A DNA stretch of 64,000 bases from Massilia phyllostachyos (GTDB taxonomy: Bacteria > Pseudomonadota > Gammaproteobacteria > Burkholderiales > Burkholderiaceae_D): assembly GCF_021044825.1 (NCBI RefSeq), contig NZ_JAJNOC010000001.1:434001-498000 (forward strand). The letters run 5' to 3'. The stretch's first letter is position 1. Each line of letters opens with the position of its first letter. A program made the position numbers and the translations under genes. Under the pieces are notes generated by a model. It saw only the letters and a list, made by a program, of their open reading frames with translations, was not told where the DNA came from and ran no database searches. This document shows, piece by piece, positions 34,279-43,388 of this stretch.

Positions 34279-35325
34279 CTACTCGCAGCGGCCGCCCAGC
34301 TGGCTCGCCAGCAGGCGCGCCTGCGCATCGATGAGCGGCACGTTCGGATCGTGGCCGGCACGCGGCACGATGACCAGCTGCTTGCGCGGCGCCGAGATCT
34401 TCTCGAAATAGCGTTGCGCGATTTCCTTCGGCGCCACCAGGTCCTGGTCACCGTGCACCATGTAGACCGGCAGCTTGAAGTTCACGGCCTGCGTGGTCAT
34501 GTCGACTTGCGACATGATGCCGTCGCCCTTGTAGCCCACGAACTGGATGTACGAGTAGTCCTCGCCGGCGACGTAGTCGGCGCGCGCCTTTGGCGTGGAG
34601 CGCTCTTCCTTCCACTCGCCCCAGGCGGGCGGCATCGGGTCGGTCACCATGGCTTCGTACTTGCGCGTCGCGCGGCGCAGGATGCCGAAGTTGCGCGGGT
34701 TGGTCCAGGGCGGCGTGCCGAGGGCTTCGATCTTCGCGAGCGTCTCGCCGTCGTTCGCCGCGCGGGCGCGCGCCAGGATCATTTCGCGCGAGAGGCGCAC
34801 GTTCTCGACTTCGTTGACGACCTGCGCCACCGGCATCCAGGCGCAGTACAGTTGCGGGCTGCTGGCGGCCATGTGCCCGCCCAGGATGGAGCCCCAGGAG
34901 CTGCCCAGCAGGACCAGCTTGCGCTTGCCGAGTCGCTGGAGCAGGTGGCGCGACAGCTCGGCGCCGTCGTCGCGCATCTGCGACAGCAGCAGCGGGTCGT
35001 CCTCATTCGGCGCATTGCGCGACCAGGTCAGGCCCGATGCGCGCTGGTCCCAGTGGACGACGACATAGTTCTTGCTCCAGGCGCCATACGCGTCGGTCTG
35101 GTAGACCGAGTTCGGATTACCCGGACCGCCGTGCAGGACCAGGATCGCTGGCTTGCCGCAGTCCTCGCCGTCGATCGAGATCCACTGCTCGATGCCGCCG
35201 ATCTTGACGTAGCCGCTGTCGTGGATCGGCTGGCCGGGCTTGCAGGCCGCGGGGGAGGCGGCTTGCGCCGCCAGGGGGGAAGCCAGCGCGAGCGCGGCCA
35301 GGGTGCTGCGTACGAACAGGTGCAT
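34279..35325 (-). CDS. Exported alpha/beta hydrolase, proline-iminopeptidase-like (S33)
   Basis: Serine hydrolase of 348 aa with a signal peptide (about 1-22). Motifs follow the S33 peptidase pattern: HGGPGNPNS (65-73) as oxyanion loop, VVHWDQRASGLTWSR, nucleophile Ser143 in GSSWGS, Asp in MVHGDQDLVAP and His in RAGHDPNVP near the C-terminus. Family members release N-terminal residues, often proline, from peptides. ATG 35325 follows GGAG. It is convergent with the cyanophycinase-like gene (9 bp gap) and sits among other exported peptidases. Confidence 0.85.
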   Translation of the reverse strand: MHLFVRSTLAALALASPLAAQAASPAACKPGQPIHDSGYVKIGGIEQWISIDGEDCGKPAILVLHGGPGNPNSVYQTDAYGAWSKNYVVVHWDQRASGLTWSRNAPNEDDPLLLSQMRDDGAELSRHLLQRLGKRKLVLLGSSWGSILGGHMAASSPQLYCAWMPVAQVVNEVENVRLSREMILARARAANDGETLAKIEALGTPPWTNPRNFGILRRATRKYEAMVTDPMPPAWGEWKEERSTPKARADYVAGEDYSYIQFVGYKGDGIMSQVDMTTQAVNFKLPVYMVHGDQDLVAPKEIAQRYFEKISAPRKQLVIVPRAGHDPNVPLIDAQARLLASQLGGRCE

Positions 35326-35443
35326 ATGGTCTCCGGGTGGTGGTCGAACCATTCTGGGGTCTCAAGCCCCGTGGCGCAACTGTCAACAATGACAGTTCGT
35401 GCGAGGTCTTACAATGCGGGTTCTCCACCGAATGAGGACTACC

Positions 35444-36862
35444 ATGTTCCGCCTCCTATCGCCATTCTTCGCCGCCGCGCTGGCCCTGAGCTCCGGTATC
35501 GCCACGGCTGGCCCGCAGCCGGCGACCGTGCGCGTCGACTACGCCCATAGCGGCAACGCGCTGGCTGACCAATACGCGCTCGAACGCGTCGTCATCGAGC
35601 CGCTGCCCTGGCCGGGCGACACAAGGCGCAATCTCGACGACACGAACCGCGGCCAGAACCGCGTGGAAGTGGTCGATGCGAAAACCGGCGACCTGCTGTA
35701 CTCGCGCGGCTTCTCGACCGTGTTCGGCGAATGGCGCACGACGGAAGAGGCGAACCGCATCAGCCGCGCCTTCCATGAGTCGGTGCGCTTTCCGAAACAG
35801 GATCGCCCGGTGCGCTTGCGCATCCTCAAGCGCGACGAGCGCAACCAGTTCTCGGTGGCGTGGAGCGTCGAGATCGATGCCGACGCCCAGGACGTGGTGA
35901 AACAGCAGCCGGCGGCGCCGGCGAAGCCGATCCCGATCCACGTCAGCGGACCGTCGCCCGACAAGGTCGACCTGCTGGTGCTGGGCGACGGCTATACGGC
36001 TGCCGAGATGAAGAAGTTCGAGACTGACGCGCGGCGCCTGGTGCAGCACCTGTTCACGGTCTCACCGTTCAAGGAGCGCGCGAAAGACTTCAACGTCTGG
36101 GGCCTGGCGGTGCCGACCCTGCAGTCGGGCGTCAGCCGCCCGTCGACCGGCGTGCACCACGCCTCCGCACTGGGCACGCGCTACGACATCTTCGGCAGCG
36201 AGCGCTACGTGCTCACGCTCGACAACCGCGCGCTGCGCGACATCGCCCAGCACGCGCCCTACGAGTTCATCGAGATCCTGGTGAACAACGAGACCTACGG
36301 CGGCGGCGGCATCTTCGGCCAGTTCAGCACCGCGGCGGCGAGCAACGAGTGGGCCAACTACCTGTTCGTGCACGAATTCGGCCACCACTTCGCGGGCCTG
36401 GCCGACGAGTACTACACCTCGCCGGTGGCGTATGCGACCGGCGGCGTGCGCATGGAGCCGTGGGAGCCGAACGCCACCGCGCTGCGCGACCCGGCCAATC
36501 TGAAATGGAAGCGCCACGTCAAGGCGGGCACGCCGCTGCCGACGCCGTGGCCGAAGGCGGAGTATGAAGAAGCCTCGCGCGCCTACCAGAAAAAGCGCGC
36601 GGCACTGCGCGCCGCCAACCGTCCGGAAAGCGAGATGAATGCGCTGTTCCGCGAAGACCTGAAGACCACCGAGGCGCTGTTCGCGAACAAACCGCACCGC
36701 CACGACGTTGGCGCCTTTGAAGGGGCGAACTACGAGGCCAGCGGCTACTACCGGCCGGCGATGCAGTGCCTGATGTTCGACCGCAGCGAGGCCTTCTGCC
36801 CGGTGTGTCGCGACGGTGTGAGCGAGATCATCGACCTGTATGCGGGGCCCGCCCGGCAGTAA
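35444..36862 (+). CDS. Exported zinc metallopeptidase, M64 (IgA-peptidase-like) family
   Basis: Secreted protease of 472 aa with a signal peptide (about 1-22). The N-terminal beta domain (about 25-150) is the usual M64 N-domain; the catalytic domain begins KVDLLVLGDGYTAAEM near 174. The zinc site is HEFGHHFAGLADEY (310-323), giving His310, Glu311, His314 and a downstream Asp321, as in metzincin-like M64. A conserved CLMF.....FCPVC motif lies near the C-terminus. ATG 35444 has GAGGA upstream. M64 was first described from Clostridium IgA protease, but environmental bacteria have many homologues of unknown substrate. Confidence 0.9.
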   Translation: MFRLLSPFFAAALALSSGIATAGPQPATVRVDYAHSGNALADQYALERVVIEPLPWPGDTRRNLDDTNRGQNRVEVVDAKTGDLLYSRGFSTVFGEWRTTEEANRISRAFHESVRFPKQDRPVRLRILKRDERNQFSVAWSVEIDADAQDVVKQQPAAPAKPIPIHVSGPSPDKVDLLVLGDGYTAAEMKKFETDARRLVQHLFTVSPFKERAKDFNVWGLAVPTLQSGVSRPSTGVHHASALGTRYDIFGSERYVLTLDNRALRDIAQHAPYEFIEILVNNETYGGGGIFGQFSTAAASNEWANYLFVHEFGHHFAGLADEYYTSPVAYATGGVRMEPWEPNATALRDPANLKWKRHVKAGTPLPTPWPKAEYEEASRAYQKKRAALRAANRPESEMNALFREDLKTTEALFANKPHRHDVGAFEGANYEASGYYRPAMQCLMFDRSEAFCPVCRDGVSEIIDLYAGPARQ

Positions 36863-37006
36863 AGTTTGCTTACAAATGTCACTTAACCTGCGTGGGGTGG
36901 CTAACAGACCTGTTGAGCAGGGCGGCCTATTCTGGAACCGTAGTCAGACAAAAACATCAGCGCAGACATAAGGAGCTGCGTGACCACTCACCGGAAAGGA
37001 AACATC

Positions 37007-37495
37007 ATGAACAAACTGATCGCCACCCTCATCGCCGGCCTGTTCGCCACCGCCGCTTCGGCCCAGACCGCCACCACCCCGGCCGCCAACAACGCCGTCG
37101 TGAAAGCGGAAGCCAAGGCCGAGAAGGAAGTCGTGAAGGCCGAAGCCAAGGAAGTCAAGAAGGCGGCCAAGGCCGATGAAAAAGTGAACAAGGCAGTGGC
37201 CAAGGCCAACGAGAAGAAAGCCGAAGCCCACGCGGATGCCGTGAAGGCCCACGCCAACGCGGTCGAGAAAGTCGCCAAGGCCGATCCGGAAGACCGCGCG
37301 AAAGCGGTTGCCAAGGCTGAGGAAAAGATCGCCGATGCGAACCTGAAGGCCGACAAGAAGTTCATCAAGGCTGATGAGAAGCTGCTGAAGACCCAGGTCG
37401 ATGCGGCGGCGGACAAGGCCACTGCTGCAGCGAAGACCGAGCAGGTGCGTGCTGAGGCGACTGCCGACGTGCACAAGGCAGCTGCCAAGCACTAA
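37007..37495 (+). CDS. Exported alanine/lysine-rich helical protein
   Basis: Protein of 162 aa: a clear Sec signal peptide (MNKLIATLIAGLFATAASAQ) followed by a mature region made almost only of Ala, Lys, Glu, Asp, Val and Asn in imperfect KAEAK/KADEK/KANEK units. It should be one long amphipathic helix or coiled coil, without cysteine or aromatic residues beyond one Phe. GGAAAGGAA precedes ATG 37007 and an intrinsic terminator follows, so it is a single-gene unit. Resembles low-complexity periplasmic proteins or histone-H1-like sequences only in composition; function unknown. Confidence 0.75.
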   Translation: MNKLIATLIAGLFATAASAQTATTPAANNAVVKAEAKAEKEVVKAEAKEVKKAAKADEKVNKAVAKANEKKAEAHADAVKAHANAVEKVAKADPEDRAKAVAKAEEKIADANLKADKKFIKADEKLLKTQVDAAADKATAAAKTEQVRAEATADVHKAAAKH

Positions 37496-37516
37496 GCGTT
37501 TATCGCTCCAATGAAA

Positions 37517-37549
37517 AACGCCGGCTTTGTAGCCGGCGTTGTTTGTTTG
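37517..37549 (+). terminator. Rho-independent terminator after the Ala/Lys-rich gene
   Basis: AACGCCGGCT (37517-37526) pairs perfectly with AGCCGGCGTT (37531-37540) around a TTGT loop, followed by the T-rich GTTTGTTTG. It lies 21 bp after the stop codon. Confidence 0.88.
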
Positions 37550-37560
37550 CGCTGTTGGTG

Positions 37561-37711
37561 TGCGGGCAAACTTGGATTCCCGCCTTCGCGGGAATGACGT
37601 TGTTTCATTGTTCGACTAATCAGTCGACAGCGGTGTTTGCACCGCTAACTTTAAGACCGTCGTTCCCGCGCAGGCCGGAACAATGCCACTGGCATTGTTC
37701 CGCCCAAGTTC
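37561..37711. repeat. Repeat pair with a variant CCACTGG palindrome
   Basis: The first unit (about 37561-37601) has the arm change TTCCCGC/GCGGGAA around CTTC. The second (about 37653-37711) is interrupted by a perfect 12-bp palindrome at 37676-37702: CGGAACAATGCC pairs with GGCATTGTTCCG around ACT. This inserts the GCCACTGGC centre at a different place from the units at 6221, 26381, 56696 and 62079. The block lies between the Ala/Lys-rich gene and the end of parC. Confidence 0.85.
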
Positions 37712-37733
37712 GTCGCATACCACCAATATCCGA

Positions 37734-40061
37734 TTACACCTCGGTAGCCCGCATCCCCAAATCCATCGCCTTCAACTTCGCCGACAACGGCTTGCCCTTG
37801 CGCGCCCGCTTGCCGAAGTGCGGCTCCAGCCCCGACGCGAACAACTCCACCGTGCGCGGCTTCGAGCCCGCCCAGGTGCCGATCACGTTGACACCCTTCT
37901 GCGTAATCGGCTGCGCCGCCAGCAGGCTTTCCTTCGGCTCCAACTCCATCAGCGTCACACCACGCCCGCCATTGGTCAGCACCTTCATCTCGTCGATGCC
38001 GAACACCAGCACGCGGCCCTTCTCGGACAGGCAGGCCACCGCGCCGGCGGTGTCGACCACGATCCGCGGCGCCAGCGGCGTGGCGCCTTCGTCCAGGGTG
38101 ATGAAGGACTTGCCGCCCTTGAGGCGGCTGACCATGTCGCCGGCCTTGGCGATGAAGCCGAAGCCGTTAGAGGTGCTCAGCAACAGGCGCGTTTCCGGGT
38201 TGCCCGCGAAGTAGTGCAGGATGCGCACGCCGCCCGACAGGTCGACCAGGGTCGTGATCGGCACGCCGTCGCCGCGCGCGCCGGGCAGGGCGGCGACCGG
38301 CACCGAGAACGATTTGCCGTTGCTGCCGATGCCGATCAGGGAGTCGACCGTGCGGCACTCGAATGCCTGCAGCAGCGAGTCGCCGGCCTTGAAGGTGAAC
38401 TGCGCCGGGTCGTGGCCGATGCCGGTGCGCGCGCGCACCCAGCCCTTTTCGGACACGATCACCGTCACCGGCTCGTCGATGATCTTCTGCTCGGCCACCG
38501 CGCGCTCGGCTTCCTCGATGACTGTGCGGCGTTCGTCGCCGTACTGCTTGGCGTCGGATTCGATCTCGCGGATGATCAGGCGCTTCATGCTCGACGGATT
38601 ATTGAGGATGTCTTCGAGCTTTTCCTTTTCGCCGCGCAGGTCGGCCAGCTCCTGCTGGATCTTGATCGCTTCCAGGCGCGCCAGCTGGCGCAGGCGGATC
38701 TCGAGGATGTCCTCGGCCTGGCGCTCCGACAGGCGGAAGCGCTCGATCAGGGCCGCCTTCGGCTCGTCCGAATTGCGGATGATGGCGATGACTTCGTCGA
38801 TGTTCAGCAGGACGGTCTCGCGGCCTTCCAGGATGTGGATGCGGTCGTTGACCTTGCCCAGCCTGAATTCGGTCCGGCGGCGCACGGTCACGAAACGGAA
38901 GTCGATCCATTCCTGCAGGATGTCCGTCAGCCCTTTCTGGCGCGGACGGCCGTCGCCGCCGATCATCACCAGGTTCATCGGGCTGGAGGTCTCGAGCGAG
39001 GTGTGCGCGAGCAGCATCAGCATGAACTCGTTCTGGTCCTGGTTCTTCGACTTCGGCTCGAACACCAGGCGCACCGCGGCTTCGCGGCCCGATTCGTCGC
39101 GCACGGTGTCGAGCGCGCCGAGGATGGTCTGCTTCAGCGCCAGCTGCTCGGGCAGCAGGGCCTTCTTGCCGGCCTTGACCTTCGGGTTGGTCAGTTCTTC
39201 GATCTCTTCCAGCACGCGCTGGGCGGAGCAGCCCGGCGGCAGCTCGGTCACCACGGCCTGCCACTGGCCGCGCGCCAGCTCTTCGATCTTCCACCGCGCC
39301 CGCACTTTCAGCGAACCGCGGCCGGTCGCGTACATGTCGGCGATGTTCGAGGCAGGGGTAATGATCTGGCCGCCGCCCGGGAAGTCCGGACCGGTGATCA
39401 GGGTCATCAGCTCGGCGTGGGTGATCTTCGGATTGCGGATCAGGGCGACCGCCCCTGAGGCCACTTCGCGCAGATTGTGCGAAGGGATCTCGGTGGCCAT
39501 GCCGACCGCGATGCCGGAGGCGCCGTTGAGCAGCACCATCGGCAGGCGCGCCGGCAGCTGGCGCGGTTCGCTGGACGAGCCGTCGTAGTTCGGCTGGAAG
39601 TCCACCGTGCCCATGTCGAGTTCGTCGAGCAGCAGGCGCGACACCGGCGTCAGGCGCGCCTCGGTATAACGCATCGCCGCGGCGCCGTCGCCATCGCGCG
39701 AGCCGAAGTTGCCCTGGCCGTCGATCAGCGGATAGCGCAGCGAGAAGTCCTGCGCCATGCGCACCAGCGCGTCGTAGACCGACTGGTCGCCGTGCGGGTG
39801 GAGTTTACCGAGCACGTCGCCGACCACGGTCGCCGATTTGCGCGGCTTGGCGGTGTGGCCCAGGCCCAGTTCGTGCATCGAGAACAGGATGCGGCGCTGG
39901 ACCGGCTTCTGGCCGTCCGACACGTCGGGCAGCGCGCGGCCCTTGACCACCGAGACGGCGTAGTCGAGGTAGGCGCGCTCGGCGAAGGTGGAGAGGGTGA
40001 GCATTTCGGTGTCGTCCGAGGGCTCGTGTTGTTGTTCGAAGAGGCTTGCTTGTGACGTCAT
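37734..40061 (-). CDS. parC: DNA topoisomerase IV subunit A
   Basis: Breakage-reunion subunit of the type II topoisomerase that decatenates chromosomes. The 775-aa product has the winged-helix and tower domains in order, with catalytic Tyr132 in [10 protein letters not shown]. The quinolone-determining region reads [17 protein letters not shown] near 89-105. [17 protein letters not shown] and the C-terminal beta-pinwheel repeats ([24 protein letters not shown]) fit ParC rather than GyrA, as does pairing with parE just upstream. A repeat pair lies between the two genes. Confidence 0.95.
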   Translation of the reverse strand: MTSQASLFEQQHEPSDDTEMLTLSTFAERAYLDYAVSVVKGRALPDVSDGQKPVQRRILFSMHELGLGHTAKPRKSATVVGDVLGKLHPHGDQSVYDALVRMAQDFSLRYPLIDGQGNFGSRDGDGAAAMRYTEARLTPVSRLLLDELDMGTVDFQPNYDGSSSEPRQLPARLPMVLLNGASGIAVGMATEIPSHNLREVASGAVALIRNPKITHAELMTLITGPDFPGGGQIITPASNIADMYATGRGSLKVRARWKIEELARGQWQAVVTELPPGCSAQRVLEEIEELTNPKVKAGKKALLPEQLALKQTILGALDTVRDESGREAAVRLVFEPKSKNQDQNEFMLMLLAHTSLETSSPMNLVMIGGDGRPRQKGLTDILQEWIDFRFVTVRRRTEFRLGKVNDRIHILEGRETVLLNIDEVIAIIRNSDEPKAALIERFRLSERQAEDILEIRLRQLARLEAIKIQQELADLRGEKEKLEDILNNPSSMKRLIIREIESDAKQYGDERRTVIEEAERAVAEQKIIDEPVTVIVSEKGWVRARTGIGHDPAQFTFKAGDSLLQAFECRTVDSLIGIGSNGKSFSVPVAALPGARGDGVPITTLVDLSGGVRILHYFAGNPETRLLLSTSNGFGFIAKAGDMVSRLKGGKSFITLDEGATPLAPRIVVDTAGAVACLSEKGRVLVFGIDEMKVLTNGGRGVTLMELEPKESLLAAQPITQKGVNVIGTWAGSKPRTVELFASGLEPHFGKRARKGKPLSAKLKAMDLGMRATEV

Positions 40062-40098
40062 GATTTGTTTGTTCAGTTCTTGGCGGGGGCTGTCGGCT

Positions 40099-40208
40099 AC
40101 GGTGCGAAATTGGATCCCGGCCTTCGCCGGGATGACGGTTTTTAGGTCAACTGTGCTTTCACCGCTAACTTATGCACGTCGTTCCGGCGAAGGCCGGAAC
40201 CCAAGTTT
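40099..40208. repeat. Inverted repeat pair between parE and parC
   Basis: The first unit (about 40101-40138) reads TTGGATCCCGGCCTTCGCC with its GGGATGACG tail. The second, inverted unit (about 40175-40207) reads CGTCGTTCCGGCGAAGGCCG with its CCCAAGTT tail. The spacer contains CACCGCTAACTTATGC, which recurs near other pairs of the family. Confidence 0.85.
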
Positions 40209-40228
40209 GCTGGCAGACCTTTACCGCA

Positions 40229-42226
40229 TCAGATATCCGCTTCCGTTTCGTTCCCGTGTTCCTCAAGCCACGCCCTGCGCGCAGCCGCTTCGCCCTTACC
40301 CATCAGCATATTGAAGCGCGACGCCGATTCCGCCAGGTTGTACTGGCCGAACGCCACCGGCAGCAAGCGGCGGGTATCCGGATTCATGGTGGTTTCCCAC
40401 AGCTGTTCCGCGTTCATCTCGCCCAGGCCCTTGAAGCGCGAAATGCTCCATACGCCTTCCTTCAGGCCTTCCTTCTTCAGCTTGTCCTCGATCGCCAGCA
40501 GTTCGCCGTCGTCCAGCGCGTACAGCTTCTGGATCGGTTTCTTGCCGCGCGCCGGCACGTCGACGCGGTACAGCGGCGGGCGGGCGACGCAGATGTGGCC
40601 GCTGCGGAACAGGGCAGGGAAGTGCTTGAAGAACAGGGTCAGCAGCAGGACCTGGATGTGCGAGCCGTCCACGTCCGCATCGGACAGGATGCAGATCTTC
40701 CCGTAGCGCAGGCCGGAGAGGTCCGGATTGTCGTCCGGGCCGTGCGGGTCGACGCCGATCGCCACCGCGATGTCGTGGATCTCGTTGTTGGCGAACAGGC
40801 GGTCGCGGTCGGTTTCCCAGGAGTTCAGCACCTTGCCGCGCAGCGGCAAAATCGCCTGGAATTCCTTGTCGCGGCCCATCTTCGCGGAACCGCCCGCCGA
40901 GTCGCCCTCGACCAGGAACAGTTCGTTGCGGGTGATGTCGCTCGACTCGCAATCGGTGAGCTTGCCCGGCAACACGGCCACCCCGGACGATTTCTTCTTC
41001 TCGACCTTCTGCAGCGAACGCAGGCGCGATTGGGCTTGCTTGATGACCAGTTCGGCCAGCTTCTTGCCGTATTCGACGTGCTGGTTCAGCCACAGTTCCA
41101 GCGGCGGTTTCGTGAAGGTCGAAACGAGCTTGACCGCGTCGCGCGAATTCAGGCGTTCCTTGGTCTGGCCCTGGAACTGCGGGTCCAGCACCTTCGCCGA
41201 CAGCACGAAGGAAACGCGTGCGAACACGTCTTCCGGCAGCAGCTTGACGCCCTTCGGCAGCAGCGAGTGCATCTCGACGAAGTTCTTGACCGCGCCGAAC
41301 AGGCCATCGCGCAGCCCGGATTCGTGGGTGCCGCCGCTGACGGTCGGGATCAGATTGACGTAGGACTCGCGCACCACGCCGCCTTCCTCGGTCCAGGCCA
41401 CCACCCAGGCCGCGCCTTCACCCTCGGCGAACCCTTCGTCGCCGCTTGCTGCGTATTGCGCGCCTTCGAACAGCGGGATCACGGTCTGGCCGCCGGAGGT
41501 CTGGTTCAGTGCCTCGGTGAGATAGCCGCGCAGGCCTTCGTCATAGCGCCAGGTCTGGACGTCGCCGGTTTTTGCATTGGTGAGCGTGACGGTCACGCCC
41601 GGCAGCAGCACGGCCTTGGAGCGCAGCAGGCGCTGCATGTCGCCGAGCGGAATGTTCGGGGAGTCGAAATACTTCGGGTCGGGACGGGCGGTGACGCGGG
41701 TGCCGTTCTTCCTGCCGCCACGCTCGGCGGGACGGGAGGCGAGGGGCTCGACCAGGTCGCCGTTCTCGAAGGCCAGGTCGTGCACGCCATTGCCGTCGTC
41801 GTCCTTGCGCCAGACGGTGATTTCCAGGCGCGTCGACAGCGCATTGGTGACGGACACGCCGACGCCGTGCAGGCCGCCCGAGAAGGCGTAGGCGCCGCCC
41901 GAGCCCTTGTCGAACTTGCCGCCCGCGTGCAGGCGGGTGAAGACGATCTCGACGGTCGGCACGTTTTCTTCCGGGTGCAGTCCAACCGGGATGCCGCGGC
42001 CGTCGTCTTCGACCGTGACCGAGCCGTCCGTGTTCAGCGTCACGGCGATGTTCTTGCAGTGTCCGCCCAGCGCCTCGTCGGAGGCGTTGTCGATCACTTC
42101 CTGGATGATGTGCAGCGGATTTTCGGTCCGGGTATACATGCCCGGACGCTGTTTCACAGGTTCGAGTCCCTTGAGGACACGGATGGATGATTCGCTGTAG
42201 TCGGATGCGGGTTTCTTGGAAGCCAT
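40229..42226 (-). CDS. parE: DNA topoisomerase IV subunit B
   Basis: ATPase subunit of topoisomerase IV. The 665-aa product has the GHKL ATP-binding elements IIQEVIDNASDEALGG (about 40-55), DDGRGIPVGLHPEE and GGLHGVGVSVTNALS, then the TOPRIM motif EGDSAGG near 445 with the later SDADVDGSHI. No extra insertion separates TOPRIM from the C-terminus as in GyrB, which supports ParE. It precedes parC with a repeat-containing gap of about 170 bp. Confidence 0.95.
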   Translation of the reverse strand: MASKKPASDYSESSIRVLKGLEPVKQRPGMYTRTENPLHIIQEVIDNASDEALGGHCKNIAVTLNTDGSVTVEDDGRGIPVGLHPEENVPTVEIVFTRLHAGGKFDKGSGGAYAFSGGLHGVGVSVTNALSTRLEITVWRKDDDGNGVHDLAFENGDLVEPLASRPAERGGRKNGTRVTARPDPKYFDSPNIPLGDMQRLLRSKAVLLPGVTVTLTNAKTGDVQTWRYDEGLRGYLTEALNQTSGGQTVIPLFEGAQYAASGDEGFAEGEGAAWVVAWTEEGGVVRESYVNLIPTVSGGTHESGLRDGLFGAVKNFVEMHSLLPKGVKLLPEDVFARVSFVLSAKVLDPQFQGQTKERLNSRDAVKLVSTFTKPPLELWLNQHVEYGKKLAELVIKQAQSRLRSLQKVEKKKSSGVAVLPGKLTDCESSDITRNELFLVEGDSAGGSAKMGRDKEFQAILPLRGKVLNSWETDRDRLFANNEIHDIAVAIGVDPHGPDDNPDLSGLRYGKICILSDADVDGSHIQVLLLTLFFKHFPALFRSGHICVARPPLYRVDVPARGKKPIQKLYALDDGELLAIEDKLKKEGLKEGVWSISRFKGLGEMNAEQLWETTMNPDTRRLLPVAFGQYNLAESASRFNMLMGKGEAAARRAWLEEHGNETEADI

Positions 42227-42387
42227 GCTGGGTTTTCTTAAATTTAATGCTTGCGCATTCTAACTTCTATCTTGTCGCGCGGAAAAAAATTGTCTTTTAC
42301 GCGAAACCAAACGTGCTTGTTAGTCCGCACCATTGTGCTAGATTAAAACGATGTGACCCGGAAGTGCCAGGAAAGGCTGGAAAAGCG

Positions 42388-43248
42388 ATGATCGCACCCA
42401 GATATCCGTTCACCATCCGATTGATCGGTTTCGCACCGGCTGAATGCGCGCGGCTGGAATACCTGCTTGCGCAGGCTCCTGCCACAGGGCCGTCGTATTT
42501 TTGCCTGCACGACGACAGTTTGCAAGAACCCGACCTCTATATCGCCGATGGCGCCAACCCCGACGCCCTGGCGCGCCTGGCCTGCCTGCCGCCCGGCGCG
42601 CTACAGCCGATCCTGCTGATCGGCGGCGACGGCGCCGGCAACTGGCCGACATTATCGCGGCCTGTCGATTGCGCCGGCCTGTGCACCGCCCTGGCCGAAC
42701 TGCTCGATTCCCGGGTCCAGGCCCAGGCCCTGCTCGCCGCGCGCGGCGAATGCAGCCTGCCGGAGCGCCGCCGAAGGCCTCGGCTGGGGCCGGATACCGA
42801 AGCGCCCCCCTATTACCAGCGCATGCGCCAGGGGCCGCCGGACGGCGCGGTCCTGATCATCGACAAGGGCGGCGCTTTCCGCGACCACGTGGCGCGGGTG
42901 GTGACCAATCAACTCGGCGCCGGCGCGACCAACAGCAATTCCTGCGGTGGCCGGCCGGTCGAATGGACCGACAGCAGCCGCGCCGCCGTGCGCCTGTGCG
43001 ACGAAACCCCGGTTTCCCTGGTCATGATCAATACCTGCGCGCCCGGCATCGAACCGTACAGCCTGAGCAGCGCCATCAAATCCCAGGAAGGCGCAGGACG
43101 TACCGCCGTGGTGTTTCTTGTTGGGCAATCCTTCAAGTACGACAGCCTGCGCGCCCGCGATGCCGGCGTGCGTGGCCTGCTCGACAAGCCGGTGGCGGAC
43201 CGTCACCTGGTGGCCACTTTCCGGAAGCTGCTGGCTCTGCCCGGCTAA
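42388..43248 (+). CDS. Protein with two degenerate response-regulator receiver domains
   Basis: Cytosolic-looking protein of 286 aa. The C-terminal half (about 153-286) follows receiver secondary structure: VLIIDKGGAFRDHV, VSLVMINTCAPGIEP, AVVFLVGQ and GLLDKPVADRHLVATF. The acceptor aspartate position is Asn215 and only one of the acidic pair remains (Asp159), while the invariant Lys267 is kept. The N-terminal half (about 8-110) also reads like a receiver (DLYIADGANPDAL, PILLIGGDG, LSRPVDCAGLCTALAELL). A basic linker (ERRRRPR) joins them. Neither should be phosphorylated normally. ATG 42388 follows GGAAAAG. Function unknown. Confidence 0.6.
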   Translation: MIAPRYPFTIRLIGFAPAECARLEYLLAQAPATGPSYFCLHDDSLQEPDLYIADGANPDALARLACLPPGALQPILLIGGDGAGNWPTLSRPVDCAGLCTALAELLDSRVQAQALLAARGECSLPERRRRPRLGPDTEAPPYYQRMRQGPPDGAVLIIDKGGAFRDHVARVVTNQLGAGATNSNSCGGRPVEWTDSSRAAVRLCDETPVSLVMINTCAPGIEPYSLSSAIKSQEGAGRTAVVFLVGQSFKYDSLRARDAGVRGLLDKPVADRHLVATFRKLLALPG

Positions 43249-43388
43249 AACCACTGTAATTGCATACAGTATTAACCGAAATCCGAATTACCGCAAGCTG
43301 CCGTTTTCGCAACACGGCCGGCCGTGGTGATGAATATTTGTAACAACTCCGAATCGTGCGCAGTCGCTACGCGGCTATATTGTCATTC

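Noticed and set aside
36944-37492. Minus-strand frames opposite the Ala/Lys-rich gene
   Set aside because: The biased codons of the sense gene force open frames on the other strand; only the + strand has a ribosome site, signal peptide and terminator.
37683-42190. Two long + strand frames opposite parC and parE (37683-39458 and 40172-42190)
   Set aside because: Both lie opposite highly conserved topoisomerase genes, and their translations are His/Gln/Val-rich shadows.
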